Of a stretch of 64,000 nucleotides of DNA, positions 1 to 7,743 are shown in pieces. Every line of letters starts with the position of its first letter. Positions within the stretch are counted from its first letter, which is position 1. The notes under the pieces were generated by a model that had not been told where the DNA came from, did no database searches, and worked only from the letters and a program-made list of their open reading frames with translations. Source of the stretch: Draconibacterium orientale (GTDB lineage: Bacteria > Bacteroidota > Bacteroidia > Bacteroidales > Prolixibacteraceae); assembly GCF_000626635.1 (NCBI RefSeq), contig NZ_CP007451.1:2666001-2730000 (forward strand). The letters are read 5' to 3'. The translations under genes and the position numbers were made by a program.

Positions 1-597
1 ACCAAATTTGGGTTTGGTAGCTTTTACCGACTCGTACGGGTATTTTACAATGCTGGCCAGCGTTGAGTAAGTTAAGGCAAAACCACCCTCGCGTTTGCCG
101 TTAAACTGGTGGGTGAGTGTGCGAAAAGCGTTGGCATTTCCATCAAAACAGGTAAAATCTTTCCATTCGCCTTCCGAAAGTTGGTCTTTGAATTTCTGGC
201 CGCTTGCTTTGTTAAAATAGTTTGAAATGGCGGCTTCGCCCGAGTGTCCGAACGGCGGATTTCCCAAATCGTGGGCCAGACAAGCTGTTGAAACGATCGT
301 TCCAATTTCGTGGATCAGCGGGTTATCCTGATGGATTTCCAACAGGTATTCCGACAATAAATTACCGAGAGAGCGGCCAACACTGGCTACCTCCAGACTG
401 TGCGTAAGGCGGTTGTGCACAAAAATATGTTCGGGCAGCGGGAAAACCTGCGTTTTATTTTGCATCCGGCGAAATGGCGACGAGAAAATAATCCGGTCGT
501 AATCGCGCTGAAACTGCGTGCGGTCTTCGTTTGTTACGGGGCCTAAGGTGCCTTTGCTGCCCAGTCGTTTGGGCGAAAGTAGGGTGTTCCAATTCAT
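1..597 (-). CDS. dgt: Deoxyguanosinetriphosphate triphosphohydrolase-like HD-domain protein (partial, C-terminus outside window)
   Basis: About 199 codons are present; the gene reads in from ATG at 597 and leaves the window at its left edge. dGTPases hydrolyse dNTPs to deoxynucleoside plus triphosphate in the cytoplasm. Visible landmarks are the N-terminal R-x-x-[FY]-x-x-D-x-x-R-I-x-x-S-x-x-F-R segment (about residues 26-44), RLTHS (metal ligand His66), LAHDLGNPPFGH (His109-Asp110, His118) and FDGNANAFR near residue 151, all typical of the dgt branch of HD phosphohydrolases. The start is supported by the family-typical MNWNTLLSPKRLG opening. Only the missing C-terminus prevents a full check. 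Confidence 0.9.
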   Translation of the reverse strand, partial: MNWNTLLSPKRLGSKGTLGPVTNEDRTQFQRDYDRIIFSSPFRRMQNKTQVFPLPEHIFVHNRLTHSLEVASVGRSLGNLLSEYLLEIHQDNPLIHEIGTIVSTACLAHDLGNPPFGHSGEAAISNYFNKASGQKFKDQLSEGEWKDFTCFDGNANAFRTLTHQFNGKREGGFALTYSTLASIVKYPYESVKATKPKFG

Positions 598-688
598 AAT
601 CTCAAAAAATTCTTGCACGAATGTATAAGAAATTATGGTTCGCATGAAATTTTTGAAGGAGCAAGCATATAAAATGTTATCCAATTAA

Positions 689-1101
689 AAGAAACAAATT
701 TTTGTCTTATCAGACGGATTTTACTATTTGTCTTGACACAAATAGTAAACACAAAAGTCAAGGCTGCGTCCGCTTCTCTCGGAAAAGCTACGCGATGACT
801 GCTAAAATTCCTGAAACTCGTCGTACCTCCTCAAACAACAGTAATTTTTTAACGCCATCACCGCTTGTTTTCCGGCTCACCGGACGAGGCCAGGCTTCGA
901 TGTTACTGCAGTGGACGGCCTCTTTTGGTCGTTGCCTGGAGTTGAAGTGAAACCTTAATGAGAGCGGGAAGCTCCGAGGAATCGAGGAGATCACCCGTCC
1001 GAATTTAGGTTTTACAAAACGTAAGGGAAGGACTAAAAGCAGCCTTGAATTTTCTGCTTCGTCTTTGCTTCAAGGCAAAGATGAAGGCCGCCGGCAGGCA
1101 G
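689..1101 (+). repeat. Dispersed structured repeat, copy 1
   Basis: This noncoding stretch of about 413 bp matches 42645-43157 in the same orientation at roughly 80-85% by eye. It has two conserved halves (689 to about 950, and about 957-1101) joined by a variable middle. The left half carries a perfect 9-bp hairpin (723-731 with 738-746, loop CTTGAC). The right half carries a 12-bp hairpin (1057-1068 with 1075-1086, loop TTCAAG). The order hairpin then CAAGGCTGC on the left and GCAGCCTTG then hairpin on the right makes the ends imperfect inverted repeats. Short open frames inside it are not conserved as protein. It fills the gap between dgt and trkH. Confidence 0.8.
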
Positions 1102-1179
1102 AAAGTTCAATCGATTTGGAGGCGTTTCAAAATTATAATCCACCTGATTTTCCTATGGGGTAAAATTCTTGAACTCTCC

Positions 1180-2646
1180 TTAATCCAGCCAGAACGACGG
1201 AGTGAAAAGTACCAGCACCGAATAAATTTCCAAACGGCCAATCACCATTAGCGCGGTTAAGAAATATTTGGCACCATCGGGTAAATGCAGGAAGTTGCTC
1301 ACCGGGCCAACAGTTCCAAATCCCGGGCCAATGCCGGCCATACTTGTTGCCACGGCACCGAACGAGGTTTTCAGGTCGTTAGTCCACAGCATCATTATCA
1401 TGGTGCTTATAATGAGGATCAGGTAGTAAAAAAGAACAAAAGTGAAAACCCGGTTAATGAGCTCGGGGCGTACAATATTTTTGTTGTAATGAACCACACG
1501 TACCACTGCGCTTGAAGAAAAATATTCTTTATAAAGTGTGCGTATGTGTTTAAAAACTACCAGGTGGCGGATAACTTTTACACCGCCGCCGGTTGATCCT
1601 GACGAGGCCCCGATTAACATAAGTATCGCAATTATTCCGATAGATTGTAGGGGCCACTGTAAATAATCGGCAGTGGCAAAACCGGTTGCCGTAATGATGG
1701 AGATTACCTGGAAAAAGGCATGACGGAAAGCCGGTTCGAATCCCATATCCTGGTGATGAAAGAAAAGTGACAGGGTGATGATCGTTCCGGCAACCAAAAT
1801 AATTTTTAAATACAGCCGGAGTTCTTCGTTCTTAAAAGCCGTTTTAAAATCGCCGCGTAACCAGAAAACGTGCACCACAAAGTTGATTCCTGAAAGCAGC
1901 ATAAAAAAAGTTACCGTGTATTGTATAAATGGCGAGAAACCGGCCAGGCTGTCGTTTTTTGTGGAGAAACCACCGGTGGCAATGGTGGCAAACGAATGGC
2001 AAACGGCATCGAAAAGCGACATGCCCCCAAACCATAAAATGATGGTTTCGGCAACGGTTAGCCCCATGTAAATCAACCATAAGCGGCGCGCCACTTGGCG
2101 TATTCGTGTTGATACTTTTTCGGAGGCCACGCTCGACACTTCGGAGTAAAACAGGTAAATACCGTTAATTTTCAGAAACGGCATAATGGCCACCACTAAA
2201 ACAATAATTCCCATTCCACCAATCCAGTGGGTTTCGGCACGCCAAAACAGAATGCTTTTGGGCAGCGCTTCAATGTCGGCCAAAATCGACGATCCTGTTG
2301 TGGTAAACCCGGAAATCGATTCGAAAAAGGCGTTGGTAAAATTCGGGATACTGCCGGTTAGCAAATAGGGGAGTGTACCATCCAAAGCCATTACCACCCA
2401 GGCCAGCGTAACAATTATAAAACTCTCGCGCAACGAAGGTTCTACCTGCCGTTGTTTTTTGGTAAGCAGGTTTAAAACAACACCTAAAACAAATGTAATT
2501 AGAAAAGTGTGCGACAGATCGGCAAAAACGCTCTCTTTGTAAATAAATGAGACGATAAGCGCAAAGAGCATAAACAGACTTTCAAACGTAATTACGATCG
2601 AAATAATGTGTAAAATTAAAGCGATATTTATTTTAAAGTGCTTCAT
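1180..2646 (-). CDS. trkH: TrkH-family potassium uptake protein
   Basis: The 488-residue polytopic inner-membrane protein has the length and layout of TrkH/KtrB potassium transporters. These are built from four M1-P-M2 units, each contributing a selectivity-filter loop. All four loops are recognisable: GFTTTGSS (about residue 113), ATIATGGFST (about 220), ITATGFATAD (about 318) and AGIGPGFGTVG (about 445). The HWIGGMGI segment after the first loop is also typical. The gene stands alone; no trkA is visible on either side. The ATG at 2646 opens a hydrophobic helix, which suits the family. Confidence 0.95.
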   Translation of the reverse strand: MKHFKINIALILHIISIVITFESLFMLFALIVSFIYKESVFADLSHTFLITFVLGVVLNLLTKKQRQVEPSLRESFIIVTLAWVVMALDGTLPYLLTGSIPNFTNAFFESISGFTTTGSSILADIEALPKSILFWRAETHWIGGMGIIVLVVAIMPFLKINGIYLFYSEVSSVASEKVSTRIRQVARRLWLIYMGLTVAETIILWFGGMSLFDAVCHSFATIATGGFSTKNDSLAGFSPFIQYTVTFFMLLSGINFVVHVFWLRGDFKTAFKNEELRLYLKIILVAGTIITLSLFFHHQDMGFEPAFRHAFFQVISIITATGFATADYLQWPLQSIGIIAILMLIGASSGSTGGGVKVIRHLVVFKHIRTLYKEYFSSSAVVRVVHYNKNIVRPELINRVFTFVLFYYLILIISTMIMMLWTNDLKTSFGAVATSMAGIGPGFGTVGPVSNFLHLPDGAKYFLTALMVIGRLEIYSVLVLFTPSFWLD

Positions 2647-2839
2647 TGATTACAAAAGGATTTTAACGTGGCAATGATGTATAAAGTTGCTGCTTTGCAT
2701 TAGTTAAGTTCATGCTTAAAATGCGTATTGCATTCGAAATAAATGTGTTGCGATGGCTGTATGAATTTACAAAATGATAGAGTGATTAGCCAATCCAAAT
2801 CATCCCTTAATCGGCGGGATAATGCAACAATCTGAAATT

Positions 2840-3205
2840 TTATGCGATATACGCGGGCGGCGGGAGGTTGGTATAAAGTATAAGAATGGGCTTAAAAACA
2901 GCAGTTATTGCTCTTTTGTCTGAACTGTTTAAACTTTCGGGGAAGGTTTTGGAAGTTGCTCTTTGTACCGGAAATGCAAAGATTTTGTTGTGGTTATCTT
3001 CCTGGTATTCCAGTAAGGATTCGCACAAATCAATATCTGACGATACACTACATTCAACTTCTATCGTGTCCGTTTCTGCGGAAAAAGCAATGTCATTTAT
3101 CGGAAATGAATTGTCTCCGGTTATCTGTAGTATCCCTGTCAGAAAATAAATTAAAAGCAGTATGAATAATGCTCTCAAACCTTGGCTTTTAAAATTACAC
3201 GACAA
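2840..3205 (-). CDS. Small hypothetical exported or membrane protein
   Basis: I do not recognise this 121-residue frame. Residues about 11-29 form a strongly hydrophobic segment that could be a signal peptide or anchor. The rest is polar and acidic (an SSDIDLCESLLEYQED stretch) and ends in LPPPAYIA. Such small exported proteins with a proline-rich tail occur in Bacteroidota, but I cannot name the family. It is on the same strand as trkH and the YgjP gene, with about 95-190 bp on either side. A coincidental frame is possible, because the opposite strand is also open for 80-odd codons. Confidence 0.5.
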   Translation of the reverse strand: MSCNFKSQGLRALFILLLIYFLTGILQITGDNSFPINDIAFSAETDTIEVECSVSSDIDLCESLLEYQEDNHNKIFAFPVQRATSKTFPESLNSSDKRAITAVFKPILILYTNLPPPAYIA

Positions 3206-3299
3206 ATTTAGATTCTCTTTTTCAGTTGTGGAGCGCTACCGCGGTAATAGTGCCGAAAATTGAGGTTTATTTAACTCCGCTTTTGTGCTGATGTGTTGT

Positions 3300-3998
3300 T
3301 TACAGCGTGTAAGTGGAGTATTTTTTCACTTCGCGTGCCAGTTCGCGCGCCTTGCCATCGGTTATCTGGTTTAGCCGTTCCCAGAATTTTGGGCCATGAT
3401 TTTTAACTTCGGTATGCACCAACTCGTGCAGCAAAATATAATCGATCAGTTTTACGGGCAGTTTCATCATTTGCAAATTCAGGCTGATGTTGTTCTTTGA
3501 TGAGCAGCTTCCCCAGTTTCGACGGTTATTTCGGATGGTTACTTTGCTGTAGCTAAAACCGTGTTTTTTTGCCAGATCGGAAATTCTGACCGGAAGCAAA
3601 CGTTTGGCTTCATGGCGGTAAACAGCGGTTACAATTTGATCGATAAAAGCAATCGATTCTTCATTTTCAAAATCCGAAACCGAAATTATTATGCTATCGC
3701 CTTTTCGTTTAGCATCGTTTTTTTCGCCCTGAACAATGCGTATTTTATGCAGTTTTGTTTCAATTACGGTGCCCGGTTTTACGTTTGTTGAGCGGGCTTT
3801 CATCTTTTCCTGCTGCTTTAAAACCCATTGCTGGTTTTTCTCCACAAAAGCCATTGCCTCTTTTGGTGTAATAAAAAAAGGAAAAGAAACCAGCACCGAT
3901 TTGTCGGGTTTTACGCTAAGTTTAATATTTTTAGATCGCTGGTTTTGAGAAAATGTTACCTTGCCTATATGTGCGAATTGAACTACTTGGCTTGCCAT
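3300..3998 (-). CDS. YgjP-like (DUF45/WLM) zinc metallopeptidase
   Basis: The 232-residue protein has the YgjP signature: NWGSCSSKNNISLN (about 161-174) followed by LLHELVHTEVKNHGPKFW. In it His191, Glu192 and His195 form the HExxH zinc site and His201 is the probable third ligand. Family members are cytosolic SprT-like metalloproteins whose substrates are mostly unknown. The N-terminal half (strands plus a QQWVLKQQEKMK helix) matches the family's usual ~230 residues. The start at 3998 lies 38 bp from the divergent gene at 4037. No signal peptide is seen. Confidence 0.85.
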   Translation of the reverse strand: MASQVVQFAHIGKVTFSQNQRSKNIKLSVKPDKSVLVSFPFFITPKEAMAFVEKNQQWVLKQQEKMKARSTNVKPGTVIETKLHKIRIVQGEKNDAKRKGDSIIISVSDFENEESIAFIDQIVTAVYRHEAKRLLPVRISDLAKKHGFSYSKVTIRNNRRNWGSCSSKNNISLNLQMMKLPVKLIDYILLHELVHTEVKNHGPKFWERLNQITDGKARELAREVKKYSTYTL

Positions 3999-4036
3999 AC
4001 GTTATTGTTAAAAATAAAAAATCAAAGATATCAATC

Positions 4037-4741
4037 ATGGGAAATAAAAAGATGGAGGTATTCGTAAACCTCACAAAAAAAGATATGGTTGTTTCGGTTG
4101 AGGAAAAAATTCTTCCTGAAAGCCTGGTGTTCGAATCGTTAAATCCGTTTCCCGGATACTACCATAACCTGCCGACCGATCCGGGGTCGTTGTACATTTA
4201 CCTGGTGCTGGATAAACAATATCCGCTGGAGGAAGTTTTGAGAGCCACACAAGCGATTGAGAAAAAGTACAACTGGAATTTTGATGCCGGGAAAGCCTAC
4301 ATGTCTATCGGCTCAACTTTTCTTAATGCGATTCGGATAAAACACCTACCATCGCTTGATTTGTTGGTAAAGATTCAGGAAGCTTATGTGGATCAGGGGA
4401 TTCATTTTCTGATGAAAAAGAAACTAAAAGGAACGCTGGAAGCCAATGTTAAGATCGTTAAATTTCTTGAGCTGGAAAAACTGGCCGATGGAATTTTTCT
4501 GAATGCTCAGGATACTACTTTTGCTTATATTGAAGTGCCTAAATATCTCGACTCGGAGGAGTTTATAAAAGTTTCGATGGATGTGAAGTACAACTGGGAA
4601 GGGCATGAGTTTGATGCTGCCAATGCTTCGTTTTATATCGATGGTAAGCTTGTTGAAGCCGTTCGTATTTTCTCCGATAAGATGGATGTTGACTATTTAA
4701 GCGCCATTAAAAAATTATATGTTGAAAAGATTGACAAGTAA
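4037..4741 (+). CDS. Hypothetical protein with two related internal repeats
   Basis: I do not recognise a named family. The 234-residue soluble protein seems to be an internal duplication. Residues about 45-120 (YIYLVLDK..KKYNW..YMSIGS..AIRI..LDLLVKIQEAYVD) align with about 160-230 (FAYIEVPK..VKYNW..SFYIDGK..AVRIF..DYLSAIKKLYVE), sharing the KYNW, A[IV]RI and terminal helix positions. There is no signal peptide and no transmembrane segment. ATG at 4037 is chosen over the upstream in-frame ATG at 3953, which lies inside the divergent YgjP gene; ATG at 4052 is also possible. It is followed by a terminator at 4758. Confidence 0.75.
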   Translation: MGNKKMEVFVNLTKKDMVVSVEEKILPESLVFESLNPFPGYYHNLPTDPGSLYIYLVLDKQYPLEEVLRATQAIEKKYNWNFDAGKAYMSIGSTFLNAIRIKHLPSLDLLVKIQEAYVDQGIHFLMKKKLKGTLEANVKIVKFLELEKLADGIFLNAQDTTFAYIEVPKYLDSEEFIKVSMDVKYNWEGHEFDAANASFYIDGKLVEAVRIFSDKMDVDYLSAIKKLYVEKIDK

Positions 4742-4757
4742 TAAATTTTAAATAAAA

Positions 4758-4790
4758 GAAAAGGCAGCCGAATTAGTGCTGTCTTTTTTT
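4758..4790 (+). terminator. Rho-independent terminator
   Basis: AAGGCAGC pairs with GCTGTCTT (one G-U pair) around a short loop and is followed by seven T residues. It sits 17 bp after the stop of the gene ending at 4741 and separates it from the adaptor gene that starts at 4842. Confidence 0.8.
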
Positions 4791-4841
4791 GTGTCTGCAT
4801 TTTTGTACATTTGGTTAACTTTTTATAAAACTGGAATCATT

Positions 4842-6020
4842 ATGCATAACAGGTCCCGATTATTTGTTTTTGGCCTTCTGGCAATTTTGGCGAGCGTATT
4901 GTTTGCCTGTAAAGGGAATTCGGATAAATCAATTATTAAAACCGAAGTTGTTGACCGTGGCCCGGTGGTGGTTTCGTTTAAATGCCAGGGAAGTGTTCGT
5001 GCGGCCAATGTTGTATCGGTAATAAATCCCTTGCGAAACTCGGTGGTTACCGTGCATAAAATGCCCGGCGAGCGGGTTGAAAAAGGGGAACTTATTCTAC
5101 AGCTCAACAAAAACCAGATACAGGACGAAATTGCCGATCTGAATAACCAGATACAGCAAAAAGAAAATGCCCTTGAGAAAAACCGCTTAAATGTAAAAAG
5201 CATTCAGCTCGATCTTAATCAAGGTGAAGAGGCAAAAAAAGCACGCGTTCAGAATATGCGCCATTCGCTTGAACAGCAGGAAAAACTGTTGGAAGCAGGC
5301 GGCACATCGCAGGCGCGGGTTGATCAGATAAAACAAAACCTATTGTTGGCCGAGCAGGATTTAAACAACCAGGCAGAAAAGAATTCGATGCGATTGCAGC
5401 AGTTGGAAATGGATGAGCGGAACCTGGCCTTACAAATTCAGTCGTTTAAAAAGAGTGTGGCAACACAACGCGCTATTTTGCAAAAAACGGATGTAAAAGC
5501 ACCGGTTTCGGGTATTTTGCTGGAAGTTGCCGGGAATGTGGGCGATTATGTTGCACTCGACCAGGCGCTGGTAAAAATTGCCGATGAAAGCACCTCTAAA
5601 ATTATTGGAAGCGCCGGTAAAAATAAACTCGCACTAATTCAGCCCGGGGGAGAAGTGGAAGTTACCGTGAACAACGCAACTTTTATGGGAACCATTGGCC
5701 AGGTGTACGACGATGAAAATTCGGAGTCGGTATCGTTTGATGTTTTTGTTGATGAAAACAATCAGCAAAAACTGGCAGGGGGCGAAAATGTTGAGTTGCT
5801 GGTAAAAGCCAACGACAAAGAGAATGTGTTGCGCATACGAAAGTTGCCGGGAATGAAATTATCCCAACATTTTGATGTTTTGGTTCAGAAAAATGATGAG
5901 CTAATTCGCACCGAAATTGTTCTGGGGACCATTGGTAAAGACTACTGCGAAATTATTTCTGGAGTTAACGAAGGCGATATAATTCGGGTTGAGGATCCTT
6001 CTACCGCTCAGGTGCAATAG
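4842..6020 (+). CDS. HlyD/RND-type periplasmic adaptor lipoprotein
   Basis: The 392-residue protein has a lipoprotein signal (LASVLFAC, Cys22), then a biotinyl-lipoyl half (VINPLRNSVVTVHKMPGERVEKGELILQL). A long Gln/Glu-rich coiled coil follows at about residues 80-200, then the second lipoyl half (TDVKAPVSGILLEVAGNVGDYVALDQALVKI) and a beta-barrel/membrane-proximal tail. Such proteins bridge an inner-membrane pump and an outer-membrane channel. No permease or channel gene adjoins it, so its partner must be encoded elsewhere. ATG 4842 is chosen because the signal peptide starts there; an in-frame upstream extension to 4776 has no role. A TACATTTG box at 4806-4813 is a possible -7 element, but no well-spaced TTG was found. 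Confidence 0.85.
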   Translation: MHNRSRLFVFGLLAILASVLFACKGNSDKSIIKTEVVDRGPVVVSFKCQGSVRAANVVSVINPLRNSVVTVHKMPGERVEKGELILQLNKNQIQDEIADLNNQIQQKENALEKNRLNVKSIQLDLNQGEEAKKARVQNMRHSLEQQEKLLEAGGTSQARVDQIKQNLLLAEQDLNNQAEKNSMRLQQLEMDERNLALQIQSFKKSVATQRAILQKTDVKAPVSGILLEVAGNVGDYVALDQALVKIADESTSKIIGSAGKNKLALIQPGGEVEVTVNNATFMGTIGQVYDDENSESVSFDVFVDENNQQKLAGGENVELLVKANDKENVLRIRKLPGMKLSQHFDVLVQKNDELIRTEIVLGTIGKDYCEIISGVNEGDIIRVEDPSTAQVQ

Positions 6021-6051
6021 AACCTTGTCCTTTACTAATGGGAATAAAAAA

Positions 6052-6093
6052 ATCGGCAAGCTAAATGATTAGCAACTTGCCGATATTCTTTTT
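6052..6093. terminator. Bidirectional terminator between adaptor gene and polysaccharide operon
   Basis: ATCGGCAAG (6052-6060) pairs perfectly with CTTGCCGAT (6076-6084). The 15-base loop contains a further CTAA/TTAG pairing. An A run precedes and a T run follows, so it can end both the plus-strand adaptor gene (stop 6020) and the minus-strand operon that finishes with the sulfatase (stop 6112). Confidence 0.85.
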
Positions 6094-6111
6094 TAAGACC
6101 TTGGTAAATCT

Positions 6112-7725
6112 TTATTTTATCAGGCCTCTGTCTTTGTATTTTTGAATAAAAGCCTCATCAAGTTCCTCCGAGTCTTTGTATTGCACACGCAAATTCTGCA
6201 ATTGTTTGGTCAATGTAGTAACCACATCGGCATAAGCCGGGTCGTCGTACACATTATTCAGTTCCAACGGATCTTTTTTGCGGTCGTACAATTCCCACTC
6301 GTCAATATCGTAATAGAAATGTGCGAGTTTAAAATCGGTGGTTACAATTCCGTAGTGCCGTTTTACCATATGGAATCCCGGATATTCATAATAATGATAA
6401 TAAACAGCATCGCGTGTCCAGGCGGCCGTGTCGCCAACCAAAAGCGGCATCAAACTTTCGCCCTGCATATCCGATGGAGCATTAACACCCGCAGCCTCCA
6501 GAAAAGTTTGTGCAAAATCGAGGTTCTGCACCATTTCATCCGAAACCGATCCCGGAGCAATTTTTCCCGGCCACTTTACCAAAAGCGGTGTTTTAAACGA
6601 TTCGTTGTAAATAAAACGTTTATCGAACCAGCCGTGTTCGCCCAGATAAAATCCCTGATCAGAGGTATAAACGACGATGGTATTCTCATCCAATCCCTGT
6701 TTTTTCAAGTGATCGAGCAAACGGCCAACATTTTCATCAACCGATGCAATACAGCCCAGGTAATCCTGCATGTAACGCTGGTATTTCCAACGCATAAAAG
6801 CCGAGTCGTTCATTGTAGGGTACAGATTTGCAAACTCTTCGTTTATTGGGCCGTAAACCGCATCCCAACTGGCTTTTTGCTCATCGGTAAAACGGGCGTA
6901 TTTACTTTTAAAAACGTTAAATCCCCATTCCGACATTTCCTCAACGCCCAGCTCTTTGGCCAACTCGGGGTGAATTTTATTATCAGCCGAAACGGTCATG
7001 TGTTTTAACAGGTTCATTTCGGCCTCTTTCGCTGCTGTTCCCCGTCCTTTGTAATCGTCAAATAAAGTCTCTGGTTCGGGGAAAGTCTTTTGGGTAAACT
7101 CCTTATAATGGCGTTCAGCAGGGTACCACTCGCGATGAGGCGCTTTGTGCAGGTACATCATTAAAAAAGGTTTGTCTTCCTTTCTTCGGTTATCCATCCA
7201 GTCGATGGCAAGGTCGGTAATTACGTCGGTTACATAACCCTGAATGGTGGTGTCGCCGGTGTTGGTAATAAAATCGGGGTTGTAGTAATCGCCCTGTCCG
7301 GGAAGGATTTTAAACTCATCAAAACCTTTCGGATTGTTTCCGAAATGCAGCTTTCCAAACATAGCCGTTTGATAGCCGGAATTGTGCAGCAACTGCGGAA
7401 AAGTAACATTGGTTGTGTCGAAAGGAAAGTTATTGTCGATCTTTCCGTGAATGTGCGTGTGTTTTCCGGTTAGAATAGTTGCCCGCGACGGCGCACAAAT
7501 CGAGTTGGAAACACAGGCATTGGTAAACAACATCCCTTCGTCGGCAATCCGGTCGATATTTGGCGTCTGGATCAGTTTATCGTCGTAGGCGCTAATGGCC
7601 TGGTACGCATGATCGTCGCTCATAATAAAAATAATGTTTGGGCGTTGCAGATCACTTTCTTTTTGCGAACAAGCTTCCAAAAGCAGAACTGATGCAAAAA
7701 GTGTTAGTACTAATAAACTTCTCAT
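6112..7725 (-). CDS. S1-family sulfatase lipoprotein (N-acetylglucosamine-6-sulfatase-like)
   Basis: The 537-residue protein has a lipoprotein signal (LLLEAC, Cys19) and an alkaline-phosphatase-type sulfatase fold. RPNIIFIMSDDHA supplies the calcium-binding Asp37-Asp38. CAPSRATILTGK carries the C-x-P-S-R formylglycine site (Cys77 to Arg81). GKLHFG and TSDQGFYLGEHGWFDKRFIYNESF are further conserved active-site blocks. The DDHAYQAISAY pattern is what I associate with the S1_11 (GlcNAc-6-O-sulfatase) group, though the substrate is inferred. It is the last gene of the operon, 18 bp after GH3, and must be activated by a formylglycine-generating enzyme encoded elsewhere. Confidence 0.9.
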   Translation of the reverse strand: MRSLLVLTLFASVLLLEACSQKESDLQRPNIIFIMSDDHAYQAISAYDDKLIQTPNIDRIADEGMLFTNACVSNSICAPSRATILTGKHTHIHGKIDNNFPFDTTNVTFPQLLHNSGYQTAMFGKLHFGNNPKGFDEFKILPGQGDYYNPDFITNTGDTTIQGYVTDVITDLAIDWMDNRRKEDKPFLMMYLHKAPHREWYPAERHYKEFTQKTFPEPETLFDDYKGRGTAAKEAEMNLLKHMTVSADNKIHPELAKELGVEEMSEWGFNVFKSKYARFTDEQKASWDAVYGPINEEFANLYPTMNDSAFMRWKYQRYMQDYLGCIASVDENVGRLLDHLKKQGLDENTIVVYTSDQGFYLGEHGWFDKRFIYNESFKTPLLVKWPGKIAPGSVSDEMVQNLDFAQTFLEAAGVNAPSDMQGESLMPLLVGDTAAWTRDAVYYHYYEYPGFHMVKRHYGIVTTDFKLAHFYYDIDEWELYDRKKDPLELNNVYDDPAYADVVTTLTKQLQNLRVQYKDSEELDEAFIQKYKDRGLIK

Positions 7726-7743
7726 TTTAGTTGGTTTAGATTC

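Noticed and set aside
723-762. Pseudoknot at the left hairpin of the dispersed repeat (loop CTTGAC with GTCAAG)
   Set aside because: It is perfect in copy 1, but copy 2 has CTTAGC and CCCAAG, which pair only partly, so the co-variation seen on the right side is not reproduced here.
702-1251. Short frames inside repeat copy 1 (and matching ones in copy 2 at 42634-42978)
   Set aside because: The two copies preserve RNA-type pairing and some words, but indels shift the frames and the start contexts differ; protein coding is not supported.
6142-7008. 288-codon plus-strand open frame
   Set aside because: It lies antisense to the well-supported sulfatase and reads as low-complexity hydrophobic text with no family features.
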